Source: Sycobia sp. Sy_11 (Eukaryota > Arthropoda > Insecta > Hymenoptera > Epichrysomallidae). From it: a stretch of 64,000 bases of DNA. The notes under the pieces are model-generated. The model saw only the letters and a list, made by a program, of their open reading frames with translations, had not been told where the DNA came from and made no database searches. Every line of letters begins with the position of its first letter. Positions within the stretch are counted from its first letter, which is position 1. Below, piece by piece: positions 51,680-63,430 of the stretch. The position numbers and the translations under genes were made by a program. The stretch is taken from contig JACCIC010000001.1 of assembly GCA_018907035.1 (NCBI GenBank), positions 7,739,501 to 7,803,500 of the forward strand. The letters are read 5' to 3'.

Positions 51680-51770
51680 AAAAAAACATGTATCGAACCC
51701 TAGATCATTTAATATCCAACCCTTACATCGTTCATGGAGGTCAATGATCTGACCGCTCAGTTGCGCCGCA
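51680..51770 (-). ncRNA. tRNA-like fragment with A- and B-box (SINE or tRNA pseudogene)
   Basis: On the minus strand GGCGCAACTGAGCGG (51767-51753) resembles a pol III A-box, and GGTTCGATAC (51699-51690) is a near-consensus B-box. A run of seven T (51686-51680) follows and could act as a pol III terminator. Between the boxes GGTCA and TGACC can pair as an anticodon-like stem with a six-base loop. A T-stem and an acceptor stem cannot be formed and the box spacing is too long for an intronless tRNA, so it is not a functional tRNA. A tRNA-derived SINE fragment is the best reading. Confidence 0.3.
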
Positions 51771-51940
51771 AAATAGAGAGCCCCCACTCTCTCTCTTTCT
51801 TTCTCACTAGGATTCTGAACTCGTATATTACTCCGAGCCTTATATATTCGTTGCGCACATCCACGCACCGCGCGAGGCGTGGTCAAACCTGATAGCCTTC
51901 AAATGTGTGCTCGCGGCGAGTTCTGTATTTGCATGTAATA

Positions 51941-51948
<8 letters not shown>

Positions 51949-51995
<47 letters not shown>

Positions 51996-52063
51996 AACCA
52001 TTGCTTTCGTTTCCTTACCTTTGGCGCGCGACTTTTTACTATATATATATATATATATATATA
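51949..52063. repeat. Two (TA)n tracts
   Basis: TA runs at 51949-51992 and 52040-52063; a third short run lies near 52120. Confidence 0.95.
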
Positions 52064-52811
52064 CGAAGGCGAACAAGAATGGCGATGGTAACGGTGCGGT
52101 ATAAGACGGTCTATTTCGCTATATATATATATATATACAACGGCCTACAAAAAAACCGAGAGCTAGAGGCAGATGAGTTGCTGTGGGATGCGGAGCAGGA
52201 GCTTCAAATCCGCGGTCTGTATTACACACGGCTCCGAATATACTATATATATAGTGCTTGCTTTCGTAATTCACAAAGTCGCGGCGAGAGGAAGCGAGGG
52301 GGTGAGGGAGGTTATTCCCTCGTTTTTCTCGAGCTCTTTGAACAACATGAGCGAGAAATATACAGCGATGTAATTTTGCCGGGGGATTCGGGAACCAGTG
52401 TTCTTGTTCTCATTTCTTTGTTTCTTATCCTAGTGTATTATATATGGATTAATTAATTTGGGGCCTGTCGTTCCTGTCCATCTATTCATTTGTCAGAATA
52501 AAGTTTTGAACAGTGACATATGAATTGAAAATCTGTATCTTCTGCATTTTAGTTGAAATATTCAACCCTATCTTTCAGTGTTTGATTACCAGGCTCATTC
52601 CGAATTTAAGTATTTTTTGACGCGTTGGAATATTTCGGATCTCAAGTAAAATTTGGAAACAATAATATGAAATATATATACATATATAAAAACTATCGGT
52701 GAGAAAAAAGAGAGCGCGTAAATGAGAAAAAAGAGAGAATAGAAAGTAAAGGAAGTAACCTCATAGTAGTAAATAAATGACTTTTTTAAAAGATAGATCG
52801 ATAACTCATAA

Positions 52812-52887
52812 CTCTATCTTTTTAATTTATCTGAACAAACATTTTCGATCTCTATCTTTTTAATTTATTTCAACAAACATTTTCGAT
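52812..52887. repeat. Two-copy tandem repeat, 38-bp unit
   Basis: The unit starts CTCTATCTTTTTAATTTAT and ends AACAAACATTTTCGAT. The two adjacent copies differ at only two or three positions. Confidence 0.85.
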
Positions 52888-54195
52888 TCATAAATCGTTA
52901 TTACTATAGGATTTTTAAACTTATTTAAAAGAAAAAATACGCGCTTTTAATACTGATCGTCATAGAACATTTTGTCGTAATGAAAATTTTGTTACACTTT
53001 ACTTTCAAAGTAAATTCTAATTAGTATTTTAGAAAAAAGATTTTTCAAGTTACTTAAAAATGAAGATTTACTCAACTAATTGCACAACAAAAGCTTTTAT
53101 TTAATGCGGATCTATTTCATATTACAGGAGTATATTATAGAAGTGTAGAAAAGTATTATAAGGACAGGGTGGTGAACATGTTAAAGTATTTTATAGCACA
53201 CCGTATATTTTAAGATTTTTATGCTTATATTAAATTTATTCTTATAATAAAGTCTAACGTTTTTTCACGCAATGATATTGTTCTAAAAATTAAGACATTC
53301 AATAAGTGTATACAAGAGCCTTGCTGTAAGCGATTCAATTATTTATCTATCGAGCAAAATCAGAAATAAAACTTAATTATATATCATTGAACTCTATTAT
53401 TATGAAGATGGAAAAGTGTAGTTTTAAGTAATTCCATTTTATTATCCAAAAAACAATTATAATTTGTTATAACGATATTTATATTATCAACCATAAAAAT
53501 TGTCAATGTACGTGAAGAAATGAGGAAAGAATCACACTGAAGAAGCGGCATTTTGCTCTGGTCGTTAAAAAAAAAAATGAGCCAAGAGAGGGATTTACCG
53601 AGTTTACTGTCAAGAGTGTTTTTACGCAGTGTTTTGCTGTGTCAGCGCGCAATTCGCAACGTTCATAATTTACGTATATACTAGAAAATTCTTTTTTTTT
53701 AAATGTATTTTTTAATTAGATATAAACTATCTCGCGTAATACCGTCTATATTTTTTCCCCATAATGAATATTTTACTTTACCTCAGATTTACTAATAATA
53801 ATCCTAAAGACGACTACTAATTAAAAAATTAATTTATAAATTAGGTTTCTTTATTAAAAATATTTTTTTTTGTTATTCAGTACCAGTGTACAAAATAATA
53901 ACTCAAAGTAGTACTGAAATTTTGGATAACGCCTTTGAACAAATTCTTTCATCGCTGTGTATTACCATTCCATTGTAAAGTTATATTATTAATTTTTAAC
54001 GGTCGATTGTAAAAATTAACATAATCGTATATACGTCAGAATCCTCTATAATCCCAAGCGCGCATCTCTTAGCGATAAAATGAAAAAAATTTTCCCACAA
54101 TTATTTGGCTAATTTTGATAATTAGAGAGTATTCACTTGTGCGGGCATAATTTTTACTTACGAAATTACGACAGGAAATTTTCGTTAAAACTATA

Positions 54196-54204
<9 letters not shown>

Positions 54205-54255
<51 letters not shown>
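54205..54255. repeat. (CA)n tract
   Basis: 51 bp of CA, flanked on both sides by CATA-rich sequence. Confidence 0.97.
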
Positions 54256-54258
<3 letters not shown>

Positions 54259-55583
54259 CAAACATACATACATACATACGCACATACATACATATAGATA
54301 ATGATTGGCTTTTCGTCATTTTCCCCTTTTGTTGAAATACACGAGGGATTCGTATCCGGCATTGTAGCCTACAACAGAATATGAAAAAGTTTCCTTCTTT
54401 TTTTTTAATACTTTCTTTAGTATATGTTTGTGTGTGTGTCTGTGTTTGCACGCACACATGCACACAGATTTGTGCAAACGAAGCCGACCAAAGCCAATCT
54501 TACGTAAACCAGGAATGTAAATTTTACATAAAATTAGCGTAGCGGCTTAGTGTATTTAAAGAAAATTGTGTTTGCGTCATCATTGAGATATCAAATGAAT
54601 TTTTTTACGGCATTTCATAAAAGTAAACAGTCGCGCTTGTACGGGATTGCAAAAATAGCTTTTTGCATATGGGATCGTCAAGTAAGTTTAAAATCAATTA
54701 TAAAAGTAAGATTTTTTTGTAAATGTTCTTTTTAGGATAAATTTCGATGTTGATTCATATATAAAATAGTTACGAATACATTTCCAAAGTTTTGAGAATT
54801 TCCTGCAAATTTAATGAAAAAATAATTTAGACATTATATAGAAGCTCTGTGTGGATTTTACGAATGAATAACCGAATAATTTTACAGATACAGCTTCTTC
54901 AAATTGGTTTAATATTTAAAATTATTATTTATAATAACGATTGCCTATCAAACAGCGATTTAATAGCTAAACATATTGATATACAAATAAGTGACAGAAA
55001 ATCGTTATGGATGTAATAATTGACGTCATTTTAAATAAAATATAGAAATATTTCCATGGGGATAATTATTTTTATGTTTATGCCAAAATGAATACATTTC
55101 ATGAGTTCTTCAAGTTAATTTCAATATTATGAAAATTCAAGGATTCATAATATATACTATCAGTGGCATTACATTTGTTTTCACAAAAATAGTTTTCAGG
55201 TAGTTTAGTGGGAAAGCTATATGGATGTTGACGTAGTTGTTGTCAAAACATGTAGCAAAGTTCTATTTTCAGCACAAACCCTTTTCATAAGATAGGCTGC
55301 ATATTCTGTTGTAATTAAATCATTCAAAATCAGTTTCTACATGATGTAAGTACAATATAAATCGATGATAAAATACTTGATTTCAGAAATGAGCGTAAGC
55401 AAATATTTCGGCTCAGTTCAATTGATTTTCAAGACTATAATATTTGAACGGTATAGGGGAAAAAAGGTTTAAAATCGATCAAATAGGTATTTAAATTATG
55501 TAAAATGTTTCTTAATTTAACGAAAGATTCTAATGGTTAAAATGAAAAATTCTTGAAATGTAAGAAAGGTTTTTTCTGTAGCG

Positions 55584-55584
<1 letters not shown>

Positions 55585-55629
<45 letters not shown>
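55585..55629. repeat. (TA)n tract
   Basis: 45 bp of TA. Confidence 0.97.
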
Positions 55630-55634
<5 letters not shown>

Positions 55635-56141
55635 TTATTAGATTTATATATTATAGAATAATTTTCTATATTTTTTACAATAATTTACAAATATTTATTG
55701 TGACCTATAAAAAATAATAATTACTTGATTGCTTTGAAAATAATCCATATAACCATAATAAATTTCTAATGCAGGTATATTATAAATCTAAGCACAATTA
55801 GAATTAATTCAAGGCCAACTGCAAGGTAAGCGAACCGAGCGAAAGGAGAAAAAGGCAATTCTTAAAGCAAGATTAAGTATAAAACATATGCGCGCGCACA
55901 CATGCTCGCACCTACGGTATTTTAGCAAAATGACTTAAAAGAAAAGAACGTAAACATCGAATCTGTTGAATATTTATAAAAATTCTGAATATTTCATCAA
56001 AAAGAAGGTGTCGATTCGATGACTAACGATGCAAATAAATTTAAAATTTATTTCTTTCCTTGTAAAATATTATTTACGCGTTGATAGTTAAGGAAATAGT
56101 AACTTGAGTATTTTTAGTGTAAAAAGAATTGACTAATTCCA

Positions 56142-56150
<9 letters not shown>

Positions 56151-56180
<30 letters not shown>
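56151..56180. repeat. (GT)n tract
   Basis: 30 bp of GT at the left boundary of a CpG-rich block. Confidence 0.95.
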
Positions 56181-56182
<2 letters not shown>

Positions 56183-57400
56183 GGCCGCCCTGTCTCCCGG
56201 CTGCATCTGTGGTGCCGGCTCGCGGTGAATATAGAAAGCGTTCGATATGGCGCGCGGTCTCGCGCCTCCCCGCAGGAAAATTGCGCGTTATAATCGCGGC
56301 CTCGGGTATGCGTATTATCATCGCCATGATTATTGGCGCGCGGGTGCGTATGATCTCGCCGCCTCTCGATCGCGCCCGCGCGCGCTGCGCTGGGATAAAC
56401 TGCGCTGCGGTGAATATATTGCGATCGGGCGAGGGAGGACGGACAGGGTTGGGGGGAGGGGGTGGAGAAAAATGCGGGTTGCGTGTATTCTGCAGTCTGG
56501 TGTAGAAGATATGAGCGATCAGCGGGCGAGCAGAGGCGAGATGGAAAACTTCTTTTTCACATTATTTCTGCTGACCGGGGACTCGTCGATTAGCTCGAGG
56601 AAAAAGTATTTTGTGTATATATATATATAGAATCTCCAGAAAAAAATCTCACGGAGCTGATGATGTTCAATTTGCTGAGATGACAGTAAGATTTACAGAT
56701 GTGTTACAGGTGCGCATGTATATACGTGTAAGTTTTTGAATTAAAATTAATCGATATCTGCAACATTCATGCATCTGTTTCTATAACTTTATAACTAGCT
56801 AAATTGAATGATTTCACATAGTTGAGCTGGTTGAAAATAAGCGATTGAAATTACTGGATAGTTATTGTCTTCAATGTCTTAAAAAATATATATACATTTT
56901 AGGCAAATATTCAAAGCGAGTTGCCCAGTGAATTTTCCAAAGTAGCATCACGAGTCTAGATGTTAGAATGCCAAAATTACAAAAGCGTTTACTTCCTTGA
57001 CATTTTCAAGGTATGAAAATCTGTCGAACTATACCACTAGTGCAAATGGATTGTATTTAGTTAAAAATCATAAAACGCATAAAATCAATATTTACCAAAA
57101 ATAAAAGTACTTATAAAGAACATTACTAATTTGAACAATCATCTAAAACACTATAGTTCTCTTTTTGCATGCATTAATAATAGATAAAATTAAATACAAT
57201 CTAGATATAACAAAAATCATCAACGAACGCGAATAAATAATTTAATAGTAGTGTAATTATATATTATTATCAGAGAAGTTGGTGAATTTATTAAAACTTT
57301 CCACATTGTGTTATTAGGAAACACTGTAATTACTTCATCATGGTTATTATACAGAAATATTCGAAAATAGTTGGTTCTCGCGTAAGCGGTACAAAATATT

Positions 57401-57420
57401 AAAAAAAAAAAAAAAAAAAA
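57401..57420. repeat. Poly-A tract
   Basis: 20 consecutive A; a retroelement tail is possible but no body was recognised. Confidence 0.9.
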
Positions 57421-58076
57421 GAAAAAAGAAACGACTGCATTTATTACATATCTGCTGCTTTTTTAACAAGAAGTAATTCTTGGTTTGTTGAAATTGCGAA
57501 TAATATCAATTTAACCCGAATTTAGAATTTAAGTGTCAGAACAAATAGTTGCAGATTTTTCATCGAGTTTCGTACGCGCATCGAACGTCAATAGCTCTTC
57601 TTCAATAGTCTTTCAAAAAAGAACAACGCGCGCGATCGCCATCGATAGCGACTCATCAGCCCCCCCCCCCACCCACCGTGCGTCCTTCTCTTTCCCCCGT
57701 AGATCGTAATTAATGCCGATTCGAAAGTTTTGAAATCCGTTCTTCCCCCGCTCCCACGTCATGCGCTCCGCCAAACATCTTCTCTCTCTCTCTATATATA
57801 TATGTATAACTTATATAGAAATCCGAAAGATAAAAAGAAGAAGAAGAAGAAGCAGCTCGTGCATGCATTCTCTAATCGTCCCTTGCGAAATCTTTGACCC
57901 CCCCTTCCCCCGTTTTTGTCAGATGCACTCGACTATCTGAAGACGTGCGGCTCGGATGTGGATCGGCGCCCGCCGCGCGCCGCGCGATGCGCCCTCGCGG
58001 CTATTATAGCCGATGTGCCGTTTTGTGTCAAGGTGGTCGCGATGGTGTTCGCCCGCCCCCCTCTTTCTCTCTCTTT

Positions 58077-58077
58077 C

Positions 58078-58111
<34 letters not shown>
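58077..58111. repeat. (TC)n tract
   Basis: About 35 bp of TC in a CpG-rich block. Confidence 0.95.
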
Positions 58112-58113
<2 letters not shown>

Positions 58114-58475
58114 CCCTCCTCCTACCCCCTCCAGCCTGCCGGAAATCGTCACGCAGGGGGGGCCCGAGATCCGCCAAAGCAGTTGCGGTGGCGGTCGGGA
58201 GTCCGTGGAAAAATGCGGCTATATACGATCTCGCGGTTTTGTTTTGTTGCCTTGTCTCGCCGACTGTATTATATACTGACACACACAATCATATGTATTT
58301 ATGTAACGTTCGGCGCAGTTTAGCCGAAAATTCGACATTTTTACTGTCCATCCCCCGCCGATATACGGCTGTATGAGTTATAACGTAAAATTATACGCTC
58401 TTGCCTACAGGACAGAGTTTAACCATTATTTCTCTATGTATTTATTCTGCGTCAATCAATAAAAATTCCGCATTA

Positions 58476-58557
58476 TTATTGTCTTTATTATTGTTGCTGT
58501 TGTGGTTGTTGTTATCGCTGTTGTTGCTGTTATTGTTATTGTTATTATTATGATTAC

Positions 58558-58615
<58 letters not shown>

Positions 58616-58620
58616 TATTA
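58476..58620. repeat. (TTG/TTA)n trinucleotide tract
   Basis: Imperfect TTG/TTGC/TTA units becoming a pure TTA run on the right, about 145 bp. Confidence 0.92.
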
Positions 58621-59393
58621 TTATATATACTTACTACGACTATATTATTCGATGAAATACATATTGTAAACTTTTTTTCTATACGCACGCTTTCCTATAT
58701 ACTTTCTATACTCTACTTTCTTCGATAATAATCTTAATATACAATCGCGAACAATAAATTTTCCGGAAAAATAATTTAAAATTTCGATTATATAATGATA
58801 ATGCACCGAGCGTATCGTTTTACCCGCGTGTAACGTATACTTGTATAATTAATTTTATACGGTGTGTAGGAACTACGTTAGTATATAATATGCTTACACT
58901 TGGCAATGTTATACAATTAGAATCGATTTCGTAATTCAACATTGAATATTTGAAATGATAGCTTAGGAAATTCACTGCTGCTTGTAGAATTTTTTTCTTC
59001 GTTTTTGTGAAATTAATTATAAGTAGAATTTTTATGTATTAGATTAGTTTACTTTATGATACTGTGAATTATAAACTACGAATCTGAAGAAATAATTTTA
59101 TACAACTTTTTTTCAGAGACTTTAGATCGATTGGCTTATTACGTTGTCCCAAATCTCTTCCATGTAACCACTAAGTGGTCGTCTGAATTTGTTTCTGAAA
59201 AATAGAAAGTCGTGGCTCATTTTTCGTGTGTATTTAAATTATTACCCTTATAATTTTCAGTGATTGTCACAATTATACGCAAATTAAAATCAGCACTAAC
59301 TATCGATATGATTACATCGGCGTTTTTTATCCAAAACCTCCGCTCGATCGATCGACTTTTATAGATGCACACACACGAGCGCGCACATACATG

Positions 59394-59395
<2 letters not shown>

Positions 59396-59452
<57 letters not shown>
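59396..59452. repeat. (TA)n tract
   Basis: TA with one CATA interruption. Confidence 0.95.
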
Positions 59453-59895
59453 TCCAATGAAAAGCCGCGTGAAATTTTTGACCTTTCCATCGTTAATTTT
59501 AATATACGCGACGTCGCAAATTGCTCATCTGGCAGGAAAAGTAGTACAAAGGATATGCTTATATGATATATACGCCTTGATTTTTTTTTAGCTCGTCGAC
59601 GAGAGATGCGCGCCATACGAGTCCCACTTGTTGCCTCTTTTATGACGATACTCGTTACGGGCGATTTTCTAATATACAAATTATTCTGCCCAAGAGCATC
59701 GGGAGGCGCGCACGCGCGCGCGTTTTGCGTGGTTTTACACTGTTCATAATTACGAGGACGCGATCGCTTTATTCCTTTGACCGATTTATTAAAATTGGAA
59801 TTTTTCATTATCGAGCGAGCTTTATCTATTGGTGGAAATGAAAAGCAGCATTTGCATTGCAGTGCTTTTAGTATGATATACATTTGGTAGATTAT

Positions 59896-59897
59896 AC

Positions 59898-59969
<72 letters not shown>
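59896..59969. repeat. (TA)n tract running into (TG)n
   Basis: A short TA run, then 57 bp of TG. Confidence 0.97.
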
Positions 59970-59972
<3 letters not shown>

Positions 59973-60847
59973 CTGATAATAGGCTAAATAAACTTGAGCA
60001 CTTTCGTAAACATTCTGGAAGTCGCACGTCGGAGACTGGTGTTTAGCTTACGTCGCATCAATACCCTAGCAATTACATTGATCGATGTAGAAAAGAAACA
60101 AATTTTCACAATTAGATTTGGTTTTAATAAAAAATTTTAATCACTGATATCATATTTTAATTAATTATCTATTAATTTTCGTTCTCCGTTATACGAAAAG
60201 CCGTATCGTTTTGAAAAAGAAGTTAATCTATTCTTGTGTGTATTCACTTAATTGTTTTTTTGACCGCTAGGCTACGCTACGAACAATATCAATATTTGCA
60301 AAGAACAACCAAAGCGTACGTTAGATCGTACTGTTTTTCATATTGTAAACAGTTATTTTACCTTTATACAGAAGTATGCATAATGTCTCTGTACTTATCA
60401 TGAACATGACATTTAAAAGCTTTCAGATCGGTTAAATTCTTTAAGTCTTAATGGACAAGTTATTTAAACCATCCAGAAGTTTTCGGAAAAACTGTATTAT
60501 GCGCCTATGTATTTTTCGGAGATTGACAAATAGATGTTATTATATTATTTCTTATAAACTGTTTAACAACGAAAAAGGAACTAAATAAATTTATGTTTGC
60601 TGTTCTTTTAGTGAATATTTGATAATTTTTTTTTAAATGTAAGATCTCCCATAGAAAAAAAAATTTATTAAAAACAAATTTTCCGGGAATACGGAAAAAG
60701 AAGAGCGGAGAAAATCGATGACGAACGTGTTACGAATGAACGCCCAAAACACGTATAAATATCGTGTGCGTTTCATGCTTTCGTGACTTTGAACTGGATA
60801 ATAAGAGAACGCGGAAAAAGTCCATGAAAGAAAGTTGTACGCTTTAA

Positions 60848-60848
60848 A

Positions 60849-60902
<54 letters not shown>
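60848..60902. repeat. (TA)n tract
   Basis: About 55 bp of TA with one TG step near its left end. Confidence 0.97.
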
Positions 60903-60907
<5 letters not shown>

Positions 60908-61150
60908 CTTACATACCATATGGTACTATGTGGTATCTATAATATTGGTAGTGCGTATGTGTAGATGTGTGTGTAGTTTGCATTGAAACAGGATTGGTGA
61001 TGTTAGGTTTGCACGCCTATAGAAAGTATTAATAATGGATTGAGACGTTATAGTTGTTCCACGTAGTTTCTGCGCAGATTTTGTTGAGTGCTAATTGAGT
61101 GCCCAGGCAGAGAAAAATGATTATAGAAAGCTTTTCAACATTGTAGATAG

Positions 61151-61157
61151 AAAGAGT

Positions 61158-61231
<74 letters not shown>

Positions 61232-61263
61232 GAGAAACAGAGAGACAGAGAGACAGAGAGAAA
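61151..61263. repeat. (GA)n tract
   Basis: About 110 bp of GA ending in AGAAACAG/AGACAG variants; the longest simple repeat in the window. Confidence 0.97.
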
Positions 61264-61401
61264 GTAAAAAGCGGGCAACCAAAAAATGGAAGAGCGCGAC
61301 TGATGAGATAAGATCAGGGGATAGAGTCTAACTTGTTGAGCTTCAAAGATTATTTCATGCATGTTTGCTTGATCGAAGCCAATGATCCAAGCTAAGGATC
61401 C

Positions 61402-61731
61402 ATGTCCTCATCACCACAAAAAGACGAAGATGATAAGTTTTTTCACATGCCGAAACAGTTTAAAAGAAAAATAATATTTTCAAACTATATTCGACGCGAT
61501 GAATCTTTGATGAACGCTTACCGTTCTTTTTTTCAGCGAGTCTGCAATTTACATGATTGGAATATAGAGAAATCATTTCACTCAATTCCACATAAAGCTA
61601 GCGGAAATGAAAGAATTAAAACAAGACCTTTTAGCTTGAACAATAGCAAAAAGTGTATTTTGAGTTTGGAACAAAAATACGCTTTTCGTTACATCTCAAT
61701 AGTCCAACTTCATATAGTTGGAAACCCATAA
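61402..61731 (+). CDS. Unidentified open reading frame, 109 codons
   Basis: The frame starts MSSSPQKDEDDKFFHMPKQF and has balanced composition with many charged residues, unlike the repeat-derived frames nearby. It starts about 140 bp after a long GA tract. I see no signal peptide, transmembrane segment, zinc finger or catalytic motif and do not recognise a family. It could be an exon, a decayed mobile-element fragment or a chance frame. Confidence 0.15.
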   Translation: MSSSPQKDEDDKFFHMPKQFKRKIIFSNYIRRDESLMNAYRSFFQRVCNLHDWNIEKSFHSIPHKASGNERIKTRPFSLNNSKKCILSLEQKYAFRYISIVQLHIVGNP

Positions 61732-62280
61732 AATATTTCCGGTATATAGCTATATATGTATCTCTGGTAAAAACAAAATTATCGCTCGACAAAATTCAAA
61801 AACGAAAAAAAATCCACGTTATAACATACGTTGGATGTATGCATATATAATACGTGTGATAATAAACTACTATCATGTGACCCCGCTGCAAAAAGTCCAA
61901 CTTAAAATCCACGTGAAATCTATATATTATAGAGCTCGGTTATGTCGACATGATAATTAAGTATCTTTTTTTATCTCCAAACTGTAAACAAAAAAAAAGA
62001 ACTGCTCTGGTTAACCGATAGTCGGTCTATATTATTTGTACGGGACTCCCGGAAAATTTGTATTAAGCTCGACACTTACTTCTTAACAACGTTTCCCGAT
62101 AAAACTTCCTCCGGCTTATGGCACCGATCGATAAGTGTACTTTTTCTACTCCCGCCGTGTTTTTGTGCGTGAAAGCGACTTTTTGTTCCTTGTTATTCCA
62201 GTCGCCAGAGCCCTCAAAAAGGCTTGCAGAAGCCTTTCTTAGCCTGGCACTTTATATAGAAAAAAGCTCACTTGGGTAGA

Positions 62281-62282
<2 letters not shown>

Positions 62283-62331
<49 letters not shown>
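62283..62331. repeat. (TA)n tract
   Basis: 49 bp of TA. Confidence 0.97.
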
Positions 62332-62861
62332 CTATGGGCTTTTTATCATCCGGACTTGACCTCTGTTTCTTTTTTCTTTCTTTATTCGTTTCTTATGTTT
62401 TTCTCGTCATTTCGCGAGCATATAAAAGTGATTATTACATGCAATTGCTTTATAAACTATATAATTTAATTTATATTGTTGGTTTTTTTATCTTTTGCAA
62501 TGTGCAGCTACTTAATATATTTTTTTATCTTTCATTCATAGAATGTTCATTGATTAGCTATCTTGATGGTGCACATATATATATATAATTAACACAAAAT
62601 TTTCATTGCTATAAGAGTACCGACTTGGAGGTTGACTTAATTTCAGCTAATTTTTAGAGCCTGACAGTCATAAATTTAGATAAATTTCTATATAAATTTT
62701 TCAACATTTTTCTTCATTGGGTTAACACTTCTGAGAATCATTTTATGCTGAAGATTATTGTGCGCAGTAAAGTTTCTACCCACGGTGTTAAAATAAGCCC
62801 GAACCTTTCTCGACTGAAAACAAAATCGTATAAAATAAAAATTAACTAACGTTAAAAACTA

Positions 62862-63190
62862 TCGGAAAAATATGTCTAAAATCTCTTGCTCCGAAAAACA
62901 TAAAATCTCTATATATTTTTTTAGAATTTTAAAAATTAATTTCCTAAGTAATGTCTGTGTATTGGGATCATATTTTAATAGATTTTCATGAGTATAACCA
63001 TCGCAAAGCATTAAAGAATCGTGGATGGAAAAGATTCCATTGAAAGTGTTCATAGAATCTTGCAACTACTTATAATTCTGGTCAGTCAATTACTGTTGAA
63101 CCGCATATATATGCCAGCATTCATTACTTATACGCCATTACCTGAATATTCTCCAAAAATTTCACCAAGAAAGCCGAAAATTCTCCTCAT
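62862..63190 (-). CDS. Speculative two-exon small gene
   Basis: On the minus strand the start codon at 63190-63188 opens MRRIFGFLGEIFGEYS and reaches a G/GTAATG donor (exon end 63142). An 83-nt gap ends at TTGCAAG, after which a frame open from 63058 to a stop at 62861-62859 begins SMNTFNGIFSIHDSLMLCDG. The phases agree and the product would be about 82 residues with protein-like composition. Against it: the acceptor lacks a pyrimidine tract and no family is recognised. Confidence 0.15.
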
Positions 63191-63318
63191 ACGATATCTA
63201 TCAATTTATTGTGCCAAATTGCTTGCTTTTCAATAAAATATTTTCTTCGACAATATTAGTCGGACGGGCTGTATCAAACCTGAATGGGATGCGAGGTTCT
63301 AAGCGAAACCATCAAAGC

Positions 63319-63430
63319 ACACGGGGTGTTTAAAAAAAGTAGCTCATCTCAGGATACTTTCTCAATGAATTGCACGGTATAGAAATGAATAAAATGGGAC
63401 ATTCAACTTTTATCTATGAGTAACTGCCGA
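63319..63430 (+). mobile_element. Possible transposon terminus (CACGGGGTGTTTAAAAA motif)
   Basis: The segment CACGGGGTGTTTAAAAAAAG, followed by TAGCTCATCTCAGGATAC, has the GGGTGT-start layout common at ends of repetitive elements in arthropod genomes. No partner end is seen before the right edge of the window, so the element is unbounded. Confidence 0.2.

Larger units (their letters stand above)
52890..56140. other. AT-rich gene-free stretch
   Basis: Apart from a (CA)n tract, a TA tract and scattered homopolymers, I see no coding exon, RNA gene or bounded element here. Confidence 0.5.
56150..58620. other. CpG-rich blocks flanking AT-rich DNA; no recognisable gene
   Basis: 56.18-56.6 kb and 57.55-58.4 kb are GC- and CpG-rich and contain long open frames in several registers at once, as expected for GC-rich DNA with few stop codons. 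None shows a known domain, and the best-looking frames run through TC repeats. The blocks could be promoters or enhancers. The interval 56.65-57.4 kb is featureless and AT-rich. Confidence 0.4.
58640..61100. other. Gene-free region with TA and TG tracts
   Basis: No exon was recognised. A 222-codon minus-strand frame at 59.36-60.03 kb is largely repeat-derived (TG and TA tracts at both ends) and its middle has no known domain. Confidence 0.5.

Noticed and set aside
56155..56630. Overlapping open frames in a GC-rich block
   Set aside because: Several registers are open at once, as expected from low stop-codon frequency in GC-rich DNA; one is partly a GT-repeat translation.
57894..58376. Overlapping 135- and 160-codon frames
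   Set aside because: They pass through a TC repeat, have no domain, and the block is GC-rich.
59359..60027. 222-codon minus-strand open frame
   Set aside because: Both ends are TG/TA repeat translations, and the middle shows no known domain or splice support.
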